64,000 nt of DNA, from the NCBI GenBank assembly GCA_016184105.1, contig JACPDI010000010.1:111820-175819 (forward strand), given 5' to 3'. Below are positions 17,697-26,452 of the stretch, piece by piece. The notes below the pieces were generated by a model, which made no database searches, was not told the origin of the DNA, and was given only the letters and a program-made list of their open reading frames with translations. Positions within the stretch are counted from its first letter, which is position 1. The number at the start of each line of letters is the position of its first letter. Position numbers and translations under genes: made by a program. The DNA comes from Acidobacteriota bacterium (GTDB taxonomy: Bacteria; Acidobacteriota; Vicinamibacteria; Vicinamibacterales; 2-12-FULL-66-21).

Positions 17697-17955
17697 CGCG
17701 CAGGTTGTGCGGGCCCTTGCCGTCGTACTCGAACGAGCGGAACAGCCCGCCCTTGTTGATCCTGAACGGGCTCGACGTGATTTGGCCGGCGCGGACCGAT
17801 GCTTCGACGCGCCGGTAGCCGTCCGCCTCGCCGACCTCGATCCTGACGTCCCCCGCCCACATGTCGACATCCTTGCTGCCCTCGACGCGGCGCACGTCCA
17901 GATCTCCCGCGCTCAGGCGGATCACCAGGTCGGTCCGCTCCGGAGCGCCGTTCCC
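17659..17955 (-). pseudogene. 3' remnant of an adhesin-like (DUF4097-type) gene
   Basis: The last 95 or so codons of a beta-helix/adhesin-like protein survive: LVIRLSAGDLDVRRVEG, WAGDVRIEV, and KGGLFRSFEYDGKG ending RVKLMAGDLKLVR. Upstream of about 17955 the frame turns into non-homologous, arginine-rich sequence antisense to the nucleotidyltransferase gene, and no signal peptide or N-terminal half is present. The gene was probably cut when the neighbouring nucleotidyltransferase region arrived or by a deletion. Confidence 0.65.
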
Positions 17956-18042
17956 CGGTCGTGTTATCGGCCCCGTCCTTGCTTCTCGTGTGGCCCTCGA
18001 CCGAAGCCAGCTCGGACGGCGGCGGCCCGGGAGCCGAGTTGA

Positions 18043-18972
18043 ATGGTGCGACCCAAGCGCCTGCGAGTAGGGGCCACGCTCGAACGGCTGTCCGATGAGG
18101 AACGAACCTCCCTCACGCACGGGCATTTCTGGATTCCCGGCGAGCAGCGCGAAGTGTATCGCCTGGCGCTCGAAACACTGAACGCCGCCGGCGTGCCCTA
18201 CGTGGTCGCCGGGGCGTACGCGATCTACGAGCACACAGGCATCTACCGGCAGACGAAGGATCTCGACTTGTTCTTCGAGCCGAAGCACGTGCTGAGGGCG
18301 GCATATGCGCTGCGCGACGCCGGCTTCGGCCTGCAGCTCGAGCAGGCGCACTGGCTCGGGAAGGCGTTCAAAGAGGGGTTCCTCGTGGACCTCATCTTCG
18401 GCATGGGCAACGGCGTGTCGTTCATCGACAGCGGGTGGCACGAGCAGGCGCACGAGGGCACGCTCGCGGGCGCGCGGGTGAAGATCGCGCCGGTCGAAGA
18501 GCTCATCTGGCATCGGCTCTTCATTCACGAGCGCCACCGGCAGGACATGTCGGACATCCTTCACCTGATACTCACGCAAGGGGACACGCTCGATTGGGAT
18601 CGGCTCGTCAAGCGCGCGGGGCCGCACTGGCCGTTGCTTCTCGCGCAGCTCCAGCTGTTTCACTACGCCTACCCCGGCTTCCGCAGCCGCGTGCCGCGTG
18701 CGGTGCTCGAGACGCTCCTCGATCGCGCGCGCAACGAAATCGGCCTGGACGACCACGACGAAGCGCTCACCAACGGCCCGCTGATCTCGCGTTTCAGCTT
18801 CGCGATCGACGTCCAGGAATGGGGCTTCCACGACACGCGTGCCGACCGGATCCGCCGCGCGATGAACAGCGATCCGGTACGGCAGATCGCGAGCGACCCG
18901 GTGTGGCAGACGTCGCGCCTGCCCGGCGACGACGACGCAGCGCCGGAACGCGCGATCGAACTACACTCCTGA
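18043..18972 (+). CDS. Nucleotidyltransferase-fold protein
   Basis: 309-residue protein with a minimal nucleotidyltransferase core: VPYVVAGAYAIYEHTG, then TKDLDLFFEPKHV with the acidic metal-binding DLD, and a later acidic strand in VDLIFGMGN. The C-terminal half is helical (HERHRQDMSDILHLIL). This layout is shared with AbiEii/MNT-like and other stand-alone nucleotidyltransferases, some of which are toxins; no partner gene of an abortive-infection or HEPN type is next to it. Function is therefore left open. It replaces the missing 5' half of the neighbouring adhesin gene. Confidence 0.7.
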   Translation: MVRPKRLRVGATLERLSDEERTSLTHGHFWIPGEQREVYRLALETLNAAGVPYVVAGAYAIYEHTGIYRQTKDLDLFFEPKHVLRAAYALRDAGFGLQLEQAHWLGKAFKEGFLVDLIFGMGNGVSFIDSGWHEQAHEGTLAGARVKIAPVEELIWHRLFIHERHRQDMSDILHLILTQGDTLDWDRLVKRAGPHWPLLLAQLQLFHYAYPGFRSRVPRAVLETLLDRARNEIGLDDHDEALTNGPLISRFSFAIDVQEWGFHDTRADRIRRAMNSDPVRQIASDPVWQTSRLPGDDDAAPERAIELHS

Positions 18973-19025
18973 CACCGACATCTGCGGCGGATCCGTACGA
19001 TCGGGGTCCGACCTTTACTCGCGTC

Positions 19026-19076
19026 TCACTCCCTCAGCACCACCAGCGGATCCGCGGATGTCGTGGGCAAGGCGAT
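19026..19076 (-). pseudogene. Tail of an ADOP/FtsX-type permease
   Basis: On the minus strand a short frame reads ALPTTSADPLVVLRE followed by a stop, the typical end of MacB-like FtsX permeases in Acidobacteriota (a pattern like PARRAxxxDPLxxLRxE). Nothing of the remaining 800 or so residues is nearby, so this is only a scar. It is too short to rule out chance. Confidence 0.35.
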
Positions 19077-19129
19077 CCATGATTGGCTTAGACGAAAACC
19101 GGGGTGCCAGCGTTTAGAGCGGAGGGCCT

Positions 19130-19564
19130 ATGTTGCTCAGCAGGCGTGACGTATTGACGAACGGCGTGATCGGGGGCGCGCTGGTGGGAGGTGCTGACGG
19201 TGCCGCAGCGGTCGACGCGGCGCCTATCGACGACGCGCAGGTGTTGCAGACGCTGAAGCAGCTGATCGGCGAGATCCAGCAGACGCGGCGCGTCGGTGTC
19301 CCTGGAGAGATCAACTACGTCGGCCAGCTGCGCGAGACGATGCTGGACTTCGTGAAGTCGACCAGCAAGTGGCCGGACATGATTGACGTCGGGCCGGCGG
19401 TCTTCTTCACCGTCTACGACTGGCACGTGCGGTTTGGCCAGCAGCCCGTCGTCGTGCGGATGCCGGACAGTCGTTACGGCATCACCTTCATGTTCACGAC
19501 GCTGGTCCTGCGGCCGGAGCAGTCCAGGAACTACGTCGGCCTGGGGTACGATAAAGAGAAGTGA
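19130..19564 (+). CDS. Hypothetical Tat-exported protein
   Basis: 144 residues. The N-terminus MLLSRRDVLTNGVIGGALVG is a twin-arginine signal (SRRDVL plus a weakly hydrophobic stretch), so export of a folded protein is predicted. The mature part has a helical region (VLQTLKQLIGEIQQTRRVG) and a C-terminal beta-rich region (RYGITFMFTTLVLRPEQ). I do not recognise a family and there are no cofactor motifs. It stands alone between gene remnants. Confidence 0.6.
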   Translation: MLLSRRDVLTNGVIGGALVGGADGAAAVDAAPIDDAQVLQTLKQLIGEIQQTRRVGVPGEINYVGQLRETMLDFVKSTSKWPDMIDVGPAVFFTVYDWHVRFGQQPVVVRMPDSRYGITFMFTTLVLRPEQSRNYVGLGYDKEK

Positions 19565-19652
19565 TCGATCCGGTCGTTCTCGGGATCTTCCTCGCGCGGC
19601 CCGGCTCTACTTCCGGTTCGAGTCGTCCACCGATCGACGCAGTGCCGGCGGG

Positions 19653-20182
19653 TGCGGAGCTCGAGCCGGTGAAGTGATCGCCGTTGACGAGATCGGTCGG
19701 CCACGCGGGGCTCCCGGTCGGCGCGACAATCGCGTCCAGCCGGTGCTTCTCGAGCGTGTCGTCGATCCCCTCGCGCGAGAGCTTGACCGACTTCTCCAGC
19801 GCCTTCCTGTAGTCCTCGTCTGACAGCGGCCCCCTCGACTCCGCCATCACGAACAGTTCCTGCCCGAAGAACGGCATCTCGCGGTCCTTGTGCTTCTCGT
19901 TGAACGCGATCGCCTCCTTCAGCGAAGTGACAGGGACGCCGCTGCGCGTCGCGAGGTACTGGTTCACATCCGCCTTGAACTCGTAGAGCAGGACCTGGAG
20001 CTCCGGCTCGTCGATCTCGCCCGCCCCGCCGATGTCCGCCGGATCCACGATCTCGGCGCCGGCTTTCCTCATGTCGGCGAGGGCCTGTTCAAACAGTCGA
20101 TCCGTGGCGGCGCTGTAGCCGGTGACTTTCGCGCGCGCGACGCCGATGCGCGCCCCTTTCAGCGCGCCCGCGTCGGAGAATA
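19653..20182 (-). pseudogene. Amidase fragment, truncated at both ends
   Basis: A 176-codon internal to C-terminal piece of an amidase-signature enzyme: GALKGARIGVARAKVTGYS at the start, DEPELQVLLYEFKADVNQYL in the middle, and DAIVAPTGSPAWPTDLVNG near the end. The catalytic Lys/Ser/Ser N-terminal half is missing and the normal C-terminal block after SSSAPA is lost. Its 5' break is exactly at the palindromic repeat at 20180-20240, which puts an in-frame stop in front of it. It cannot be a working enzyme. Confidence 0.8.
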
Positions 20183-20240
20183 AGGGGGACAGTCACACTT
20201 TCCCAAGCCGCTGCTCGGAAAGTGTGACTGTCCCCCTTAT
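20180..20240. repeat. Long palindromic repeat, copy 1
   Basis: Two perfect 24-base arms (20180-20203 and 20217-20240) around a 13-base loop; the arm core is GGGGGACAGTCACACTTTCC. The same arms with a different 13-base loop occur at 56408-56470. The element looks like a REP or MITE-type sequence. It supplies the last 15 codons and the stop of the TolB-amidohydrolase gene and truncates the amidase gene on its other side. Confidence 0.85.
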
Positions 20241-23200
20241 CAGCGTCGGGCGCGGCGCCGCCACCGTCGGCCGCGCGGGAGCGCCGGGGCGCGGCGTCGG
20301 CTCCAGATCCCACCAGTACTGGCGCGGCAGCTTCTTTCGTGCAGGCCAGACCTGGTCGAGCGTCTCCGCTTCGTACAGCTCGCCGTTCTTCATGACATAA
20401 CGGATCGCCGTCGTGTTGCGGATGTTCTCGAGCGGGTTGCGGTCGAGAACGAGGAGATCGGCCAGCTTGCCTGCCTCGAGCGATCCGAGTTCCTTGCCCA
20501 AGCCGATCGCTTCGGCGCCGTTGATTGTGGCCACCTTCAGGACGTCGTGGGCAGGCAGACCGCCCGTCGCGATCGCCCACATCTCCCAGTGGCACTGGAT
20601 GCCCTGCCGCTGCCCGTGGCCGCCGAGGCCGACGCGCCCGCCCGCCTTCACGACATCGGCGAGCACCTTCGCGGCCATCGGGAACGCGTACTCCTGCGGG
20701 TGGAACCACGGCCGGCGCAGCACGGTGCGGTCCAGGTCCGAGTGCGGCGTGAACCGCCGCATCTTGGCGTCGGTGTGCAGGTCGGTGCTCTGGAAGAAGT
20801 AGTTCTCCGCCCACGGGCCGCCGTACTGCACGAGCAGCGTCGGCGTGTAGGTGATCCCCGACTGCGCGGCGAGCTGCACGACGTCCTTGTACAAGGGCAT
20901 GATGGGCAGCGTGTGCTCGAGGCCGGCGTAGCCATCGATCATCTGCGTGAGATTCAGTTTCAGATCGAGCCCCCCTTCAAGGGTCGGCATGATCTGCTGT
21001 TCGCGCGCGGCGATGACGAGCCACTGCCGCTGCTGGCGGTTTCCCGCCATGTACTGCTTGATCGTCTTCGTGTCCCAGTACTTGCTGTACCGCGACATGA
21101 CCTCGCGCGCCTCTTCGAGGCTCTGCACGTTGTCGGCGGCAAATACGCCCGGGCCGGTGCCATACACGCGCGGTCCGAGCATCCGGCCCGTCTCCACCAG
21201 ATCGCGGTAGCTCAGGATGTCGGTCGTGGCCGTCTGCGGATCGCGCGTCGTCGTGATGCCGTAGGCGAGGTTGGCGAGGTACTCCCAGACCTGTGTCTTG
21301 TGGATGTCCCACGCCGGCCAGATGTGCGCGTGGACGTCCACCAGCCCCGGCATGATGGTGCGCCCGGACACGTCGATGACTCGGGCGCCGGACGGGATCT
21401 TCACCGACCCGCTCGGGCCAGCCGCTTCGATCCGGTTGTCCCTGATGACAATGTCGCCGCGCTCGATGATGCCGTCATTCTTCAGCTCACCGCGGCTCAT
21501 CGTGATGAGCCGCGCGCCGCGAAGCGCGATCACACCCGAGGGCTTCGGGCGCGGCGCTTCGACGATCACTTCCGTTTCGATCGCCTCGTACGCCGGCCTT
21601 TTGGGTGCGGGGTCCTTCTTGTCTGTCTCTTCCTTCTCGCCGGCGGCCTGCGGTGATTCCTTGCCGGACTCCGCGGCTTTCTCGCCCGCCTCTTCCTTCC
21701 TGGCCTCTTCGTCTTTCCGCTTCCGTTCCGCGGCGTCCGCCCTCGCCACGTCGTAGCGGAAGAACGTGCGCCCCATCGCCCACGTGATCGCCTTGCCTCC
21801 CTCGGCCCAGTCGATAAACTCGCCGCCCACGGTGGTCAGGCGCCTGACGGGCACGATGGCGCCGTCCGGGCTTGCGACGCTGACGCTCGGAGGCGTTTCG
21901 CCGCCGACCATCGGCACGGTGATCAGGTACACCTTCGTCTCGGCCTGGACGATCGCGTGCTCGCCATCGGGTCCGATGATCACGTCATCGGCGTTGCCCG
22001 GTTCGGCGGCCAGCGGATTCTTGTAACCAGTCACCTTCACGTGCGTGCGCCTGTCGGTGCCATCCCAGCGGAACGACACGAGGCCGCGGCTGCCCTGCCA
22101 GGCATAGATGCGGTTCGGGTCCGCGCTGAAGTGGGGGCGGCCCGCGTTGCGATACGGCGAGATCAGCGTCGCGTTGCCGCCGCTGGCGGGCAGCCACACC
22201 AGCTCGAGCGCCTGCCCGCCGCGCCCCATCGGCGAAAAATCCTCCTGGCGTTCCATCCTCGGCCCGCGGACGACGGCGATGCGCTGGCCGTCGGGAGCGT
22301 AGGCGGGATCGGAATAGAAGGACGCGACGCGCGTGAGGCGCTCGGGTTCGCCGCCCGCGATCGCGACCCGATACACGTGCCCGCCCTCCTCATCGGACCA
22401 CGTGACGTACGCGAGGTGCTTACCGTCGGGCGACCAGGTGGGATGATGCTCGGCCGCGGCAAGCGTGCTGACGCGCCGAGGCGTGCCCTTCGGGTAGTCC
22501 ATCACGTACACGTGCTCGAGGGCGGTGAACGCGAGGCGCCTGCCGTCAGGCGAGAGCCGCGCGTACCGGATCTGCTGCGCGCGCACCGGCCCTTCAGCCA
22601 GCGCGTACTCGAAGGCGAAGCGACGTCCGCCTTGAACGGAATCGGCGTGATGGCGCCAGACGGCACGGCGACGCGCACGATCTTTCCATCCATCGACGTG
22701 ATGAGCGCCGTGGAATCCGGGGTGAACGAGGAGCCCGGCATGAGGTCGCGCGTGCTCGCCGATTCCTGGTCGTCGCGCGTCACCGGGTACGCCAGCCAGC
22801 TGTCGTCGCCGTTTTCCAGGTTCCGAAGGCGCAGGCCGGTCTGCGCGTCCCAACGCGTGGCGTAGACGAGCCACTTGCCGTCGGGCGACACGATCGGGCG
22901 CATGCCGGCGCCCAGCTCGTCGCTCTGGCGGTAGTTCTCACCGGTCTGCCGGTCGTAGATCCCGAGCTGCCAGCGGAAATTCATCTGGTTGTAGACGCTG
23001 CCCGCCGCGGTGCGCTCGGTGAACCACACGTACCGGGGGTTCTTGCCGAACGAGGGGCCGAGCGCGAAGAGATTCTTGCTGTCGTTCGAGTTGCCCGTCA
23101 GCTTCACGCCGCTGCCGCCGTCCACGTGGTACAGCCAGAGGTGCATGGTTGGCGGCGTTCCGGGCGTGGACTTCGAGACGACGATGTACTTGCCGTCCGG

Positions 23201-23641
23201 CGTGTACTCGGGGGAGCGGAAGACGTTGGACTTGCCCTTGGTCAGCGCTTTGGGATTCGAGCCGTTCGCATCGGCTGTCCAGAGGTTCTCGTCGCCATCG
23301 CGGTCGGAGATGAAGACGATCTTCGAACCGTCGGGCGAATAGCGCGGCTGGGTGTCGAATGCCATGCCGTCGGCAATCCGCTTCGCCTGGCCGCCGTCGA
23401 TCGGGAGCGTGTACAGGTCGCCGAGCAGCTCGAAGAGGATCGTCTTGCCGTCCGGCGACACGTCGAGCGATATCCACGAGCCCTCTTCCGTGACGAACGA
23501 GACGTCGCGCGCGCCCTCGAGCGGCAGCGGCTTGTTCGCCGCGGCGGCCTTCGCGGGTTCGTCTTTCTTCTCCTGCAGCGATGCGCGCACCGGCACGACA
23601 AGCGATGCGGCGAGCAGGCTCCAAAGCAGTCGTGATTTCAT
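20193..23641 (-). pseudogene. TolB-propeller/amidohydrolase fusion with a frameshift
   Basis: An exported protein of about 1145 residues: signal peptide from the ATG at 23641, TolB/PD40 propeller repeats (YSPDGSKIVFISD, YTPDGKYIVV), a charged Glu/Lys linker, then an imidazolonepropionase-like amidohydrolase with the metal site VDVHAHIWP and later HGQRQGIQCHWEM. The frame changes once, near 22620-22624: the sequence upstream ends in TPIPFKADV and the one downstream resumes in another frame with RFAFEYALAEGPV, which a single missing base explains. Both halves otherwise look intact, so this is either a recent mutation or an assembly error. The C-terminal tail after about residue 1130 is encoded by the palindromic repeat. 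Confidence 0.82.
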
Positions 23642-23702
23642 GCGGACGGCTCCCCCTTGAACTGGAGGCGACATTCTAACGGACAACCTGGGAAGTGATG
23701 TG

Positions 23703-23725
23703 GGGCGGACCTTTCAGGTCCGCCC
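23703..23725. repeat. GCGGACC/GGTCCGC intergenic hairpin, copy 2
   Basis: GGGCGGACC-TTTCA-GGTCCGCCC, preceded by GATGTG. It lies between the amidohydrolase start and the sufE end. The same GATGTGGGGCG prefix and TTTCA loop occur at 34883-34911, so this is a dispersed element and not a chance terminator. Confidence 0.6.
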
Positions 23726-23732
23726 GGCAGAG

Positions 23733-24170
23733 TCAGAGACTTCCCGCGCGCCTCGCGAGCGCGCGCACGGCCTGCACCATCGACATCAGGCCCATGCCTT
23801 TGCCCATCGAGATGTTCTGCCGGAAAATCTGCTCGACGATGTCGGGGTCGATCTGCGCGATGTCGGCGGCGGGGAGCCCCGAGAGCGTGGACTCGAGAAT
23901 CGCGGCGAGCGCCTTGGCCGACACGCCGGAAGGGTTCTCCACGGCGAAGGCGAGCCGCAGCGTGCCGCCGGGCTGCGGCACCGCCCAGACGTACGCCTCC
24001 GACTCGCAGTGCGGCACGAGGTGGTCGTTCGGGAACGGCCGCGAGGCGATGGCGGGCGGCACCTCGCGGAACGTGTCCGCATAGGACAGCAGCAGGTTCG
24101 CGCGGTCCGCCATGTCGGGGAACAGGGCGAACGTGTCGAGCACCGCCTGGAGCCCGGCCGGGTACGCCAT
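23733..24170 (-). CDS. sufE: SufE-family sulfur acceptor
   Basis: 145-residue protein from the ATG at 24170. It has the SufE helical start (LQAVLDTFALFPDMADRANLLLSYAD), the loop with the persulfide cysteine in VPHCESEAYVWA, and the C-terminal helix NISMGKGMGLMSMVQAVRAL. SufE takes sulfur from the cysteine desulfurase SufS for Fe-S cluster assembly. No suf genes are adjacent. Fe-S supply would matter to the benzoyl-CoA reductase encoded divergently next to it, though the link is only positional. Confidence 0.88.
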   Translation of the reverse strand: MAYPAGLQAVLDTFALFPDMADRANLLLSYADTFREVPPAIASRPFPNDHLVPHCESEAYVWAVPQPGGTLRLAFAVENPSGVSAKALAAILESTLSGLPAADIAQIDPDIVEQIFRQNISMGKGMGLMSMVQAVRALARRAGSL

Positions 24171-24207
24171 CGGGGTCAGGATACCGCAGCCAGGCGCGGG
24201 AATCCGG

Positions 24208-24237
24208 TTGACAAACGAACGTTCGTTCACCTAAAGT
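24208..24237 (+). promoter_or_regulatory. Promoter with palindromic operator upstream of had
   Basis: TTGACA (24208-24213, a perfect -35) is followed after 18 bases by TAAAGT (24232-24237, 4 of 6 to the -10 consensus). The spacer contains AACGAACGTTCGTT (24214-24227), a perfect 14-base palindrome. A repressor bound here would block RNA polymerase. The TetR regulator encoded in the same operon (27235-27918) is the obvious candidate, since TetR proteins of acyl-CoA metabolism often bind palindromes of this kind. Confidence 0.7.
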
Positions 24238-24271
24238 CAACCGCAGGGGACGGTCTCCGAAGGAGACGGCG

Positions 24272-25339
24272 ATGGCCGTTGAGGCCCGCGGTTACTTTCT
24301 CGACGCGCCCGGCGCCGCACTGGCCGCGCGCGCCCTGCCGATCGACGCGCCCGCTCCGGGCGAGGCGGTCGTCGAGGTCCTGGCCTGCGGCCTCTGTCAC
24401 ACCGACCTGGCGTTCGCCAGCGGATCGGTTCCCACGAAACATCCGCTTCCGCTCGTGCTCGGCCACGAGACCGTCGGCACCGTCGTCGCGGCGGGAGAGG
24501 GCGCGGCGTCGCTGACCCGCCGGACGGTCATCGTGCCCGCGGTGCTTCCGTGCGGGCAGTGCGCGTACTGCCGCGCCGGACGCGGCAACGCCTGCCCGGA
24601 TCAGCAGATGCCGGGCAACGACGTGCACGGCGGATTTGCCAGCCACATGCTGGTGCCCGCCGCGCCGCTCGTGCCGGTGGACGAATACCTGTCGGCCGGC
24701 GTTGATCCGCGCGAGCTGTCGGTGGTCGCCGACGCGGTCTCGACCGCGTATCAGGCCGTGCGCCGCGCCGGACTCGAGCAGGGAGACGCGGCGTTGGTCG
24801 TCGGCGGAGGCGGCGTGGGGGGCTTCGTCGTGCAGATCGCCCGCGCGCTTGGCGCCCGGGTCGTCGTTGGCGATGTCGCGCCGGACCGGCTGTCGCTGCT
24901 CGCCACGCACGGCGCCGAACGCCTGGTCGATCTGCGCGCTCGCAACCCGCAGGACGTGCGCAAGGAGTTCGGCCAGGCCGCCCGCGACTGGCGGGTGCCG
25001 CCGCTAGGCGTCCGCATCTTCGAGTGCAGCGGCACGACCCAGGGGCAGGCGCTCGCGTTTTCGCTGCTCGGCCGCGGCGCCACCCTCGTGCAGGTGGGCT
25101 ACACCCCCGAGCCGGTTTCCGTCCGGCTGTCGAATCTCATGGCGTTCGACGCCACCGTGCACGGCACGTGGGGCTGCCCCCCCGAGGCATACCCGGAGGT
25201 GCTGCGCCTGATCGCCGACGGGCGCGTCGCGATCCGACCTTTCCTCGAGCACGCGCCGATGTCGTCGATCAACGAACTGCTGCGGGCGATGGCCGGCCAC
25301 GCCCTGCGCGCGCGGATGGTGCTCGATCCGCGCACCTGA
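24272..25339 (+). CDS. had: 6-hydroxycyclohex-1-ene-1-carbonyl-CoA dehydrogenase
   Basis: 355-residue zinc-dependent, NAD-linked dehydrogenase that oxidises 6-hydroxycyclohex-1-ene-1-carbonyl-CoA in the benzoyl-CoA pathway. Catalytic zinc ligands Cys42 and His65 (GLCHTD, LGHE); structural zinc Cys94, Cys97, Cys100 and Cys108; NAD fold VVGGGGVGGFVVQIA (177-191). The block RLSNLMAFDATVHGTWGC is characteristic of Had as opposed to ordinary alcohol dehydrogenases. An AAGGAG ribosome-binding site precedes the ATG. First gene of the benzoyl-CoA operon, just below a promoter with a palindromic operator. The gene identity rests on family pattern plus the oah and dch neighbours. Confidence 0.92.
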   Translation: MAVEARGYFLDAPGAALAARALPIDAPAPGEAVVEVLACGLCHTDLAFASGSVPTKHPLPLVLGHETVGTVVAAGEGAASLTRRTVIVPAVLPCGQCAYCRAGRGNACPDQQMPGNDVHGGFASHMLVPAAPLVPVDEYLSAGVDPRELSVVADAVSTAYQAVRRAGLEQGDAALVVGGGGVGGFVVQIARALGARVVVGDVAPDRLSLLATHGAERLVDLRARNPQDVRKEFGQAARDWRVPPLGVRIFECSGTTQGQALAFSLLGRGATLVQVGYTPEPVSVRLSNLMAFDATVHGTWGCPPEAYPEVLRLIADGRVAIRPFLEHAPMSSINELLRAMAGHALRARMVLDPRT

Positions 25340-25344
25340 ACATC

Positions 25345-26451
25345 ATGACTGACCTCTTCAACCACGAGCTCGTCCCCGACTTCACGTTCCGGCAGATCCG
25401 CTACGAGGAACGCCCGGTGCTCGATCGCCGCGGCGGCGCGGCGGAGGGGCTGCACCAGGTGTGGATCTCGCTCGACAACGAGAAGCAGCTCAACTCGTAC
25501 ACGACCGGCGCGGTGAAGGAAGTGATCCTGGCGTTCCGGCGGGCGAGCGCCGATCGGCGCGCGGTCGCGGTGGTGTTCACCGCCGCCGGCTCGCGCGCGT
25601 TCTGCACGGGCGGCAACACCGCGGAGTACGCGACGTACTACGCGGGCCGGCCGCACGAATACCTCCAGTACATGCGCCTGTTCAACGACATGATCACGGC
25701 GATCCTGCTCTGCGACAAGCCGGTGATCTGCCGCGTGAACGGGATGCGGATCGGCGGCGGGCAGGAGATCGGGATGGCGTGCGACTTCTCGATTGCCGGC
25801 GACCACGCGCGGTTTGGCCAGGCGGGACCGATCCACGGCTCGGCGCCCGACGGCGGGTCCACCGATTTCCTGCACCTCTATGTCGGCTATGCGAGGGCCG
25901 CGGAATCCCTCGTGCTGTGCGAGCCGTGGTCGGCGCACGCCGCGCTGCGCCTGGGGCTCATCAACGATGTCGTGGCCGTGCACCGCGACGAGTCGGGACG
26001 CTTCCTCCCGAATCCTCTCGTCGTCACGGACCGGTATGTGGACGAGACCGGCCGCATCGTCTTTGGCGACTGGAAGACGGGTGCCGCGCTCGAAGAGGCG
26101 AAGGCCGCCGCCGGCCGGTGCGCGATCGACCTCACGCCGCTCGATACGGCGGTGGATCGACTCGTGACCCGCCTCCTCCACACGTTCCCGGACTGCACGC
26201 GCAAGACGCTCGAGAGTCTCCGCAAGAAGAAGCTGGAGCACTGGTACGCGAACAGCGAAACGAACCGCTCGTGGCTCGCGCTCAACATGAACACGGAAGC
26301 CGCGGCGGGCTTCCCCGCGTTCCACCACGGCGCACGCGGCGATCGCGAGATTGATTTCGTCCGCCTGCGGCAGCTCTACGCCGAAGGTGCGCGCTTCGAC
26401 GAGGGGACGATCCGGGCGGTGCTGCCGGCCTCGGCGAAGACGGGGGCGTGA
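25345..26451 (+). CDS. oah: 6-oxocyclohex-1-ene-1-carbonyl-CoA hydrolase
   Basis: 368-residue crotonase-fold ring-cleaving hydrolase (Oah/BamA) that adds water to 6-oxocyclohex-1-ene-1-carbonyl-CoA and opens the ring to 3-hydroxypimelyl-CoA. Oxyanion-hole regions are FCTGGNTAEY (87-96) and NGMRIGGGQEIGMACDFSI (132-150); GPIHGSAPDGGSTDF (161-175) and the C-terminal block KKKLEHWYANSETNRSWLA are typical of this subfamily and absent in ordinary enoyl-CoA hydratases. The ATG at 25345 starts 5 bases after the had stop. BamA-type hydrolases serve as the marker gene for anaerobic aromatic degradation. Confidence 0.94.
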   Translation: MTDLFNHELVPDFTFRQIRYEERPVLDRRGGAAEGLHQVWISLDNEKQLNSYTTGAVKEVILAFRRASADRRAVAVVFTAAGSRAFCTGGNTAEYATYYAGRPHEYLQYMRLFNDMITAILLCDKPVICRVNGMRIGGGQEIGMACDFSIAGDHARFGQAGPIHGSAPDGGSTDFLHLYVGYARAAESLVLCEPWSAHAALRLGLINDVVAVHRDESGRFLPNPLVVTDRYVDETGRIVFGDWKTGAALEEAKAAAGRCAIDLTPLDTAVDRLVTRLLHTFPDCTRKTLESLRKKKLEHWYANSETNRSWLALNMNTEAAAGFPAFHHGARGDREIDFVRLRQLYAEGARFDEGTIRAVLPASAKTGA

Positions 26452-26452
26452 G

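Noticed and set aside
17956..18831. The upstream two thirds of a 390-codon minus-strand frame that ends in the adhesin-like remnant
   Set aside because: This part is antisense to the nucleotidyltransferase gene and has no similarity to the adhesin family; only the last 95 codons are real.
20193..22874. Taking the 893-codon frame as a complete amidohydrolase
   Set aside because: The first 85 codons are out-of-frame propeller sequence; the real N-terminus lies in another frame upstream, joined by a frameshift near 22620.
24171..24230. N-terminal extension of SufE
   Set aside because: It would run over the operator palindrome of the had promoter, and the SufE family starts at the ATG at 24170.
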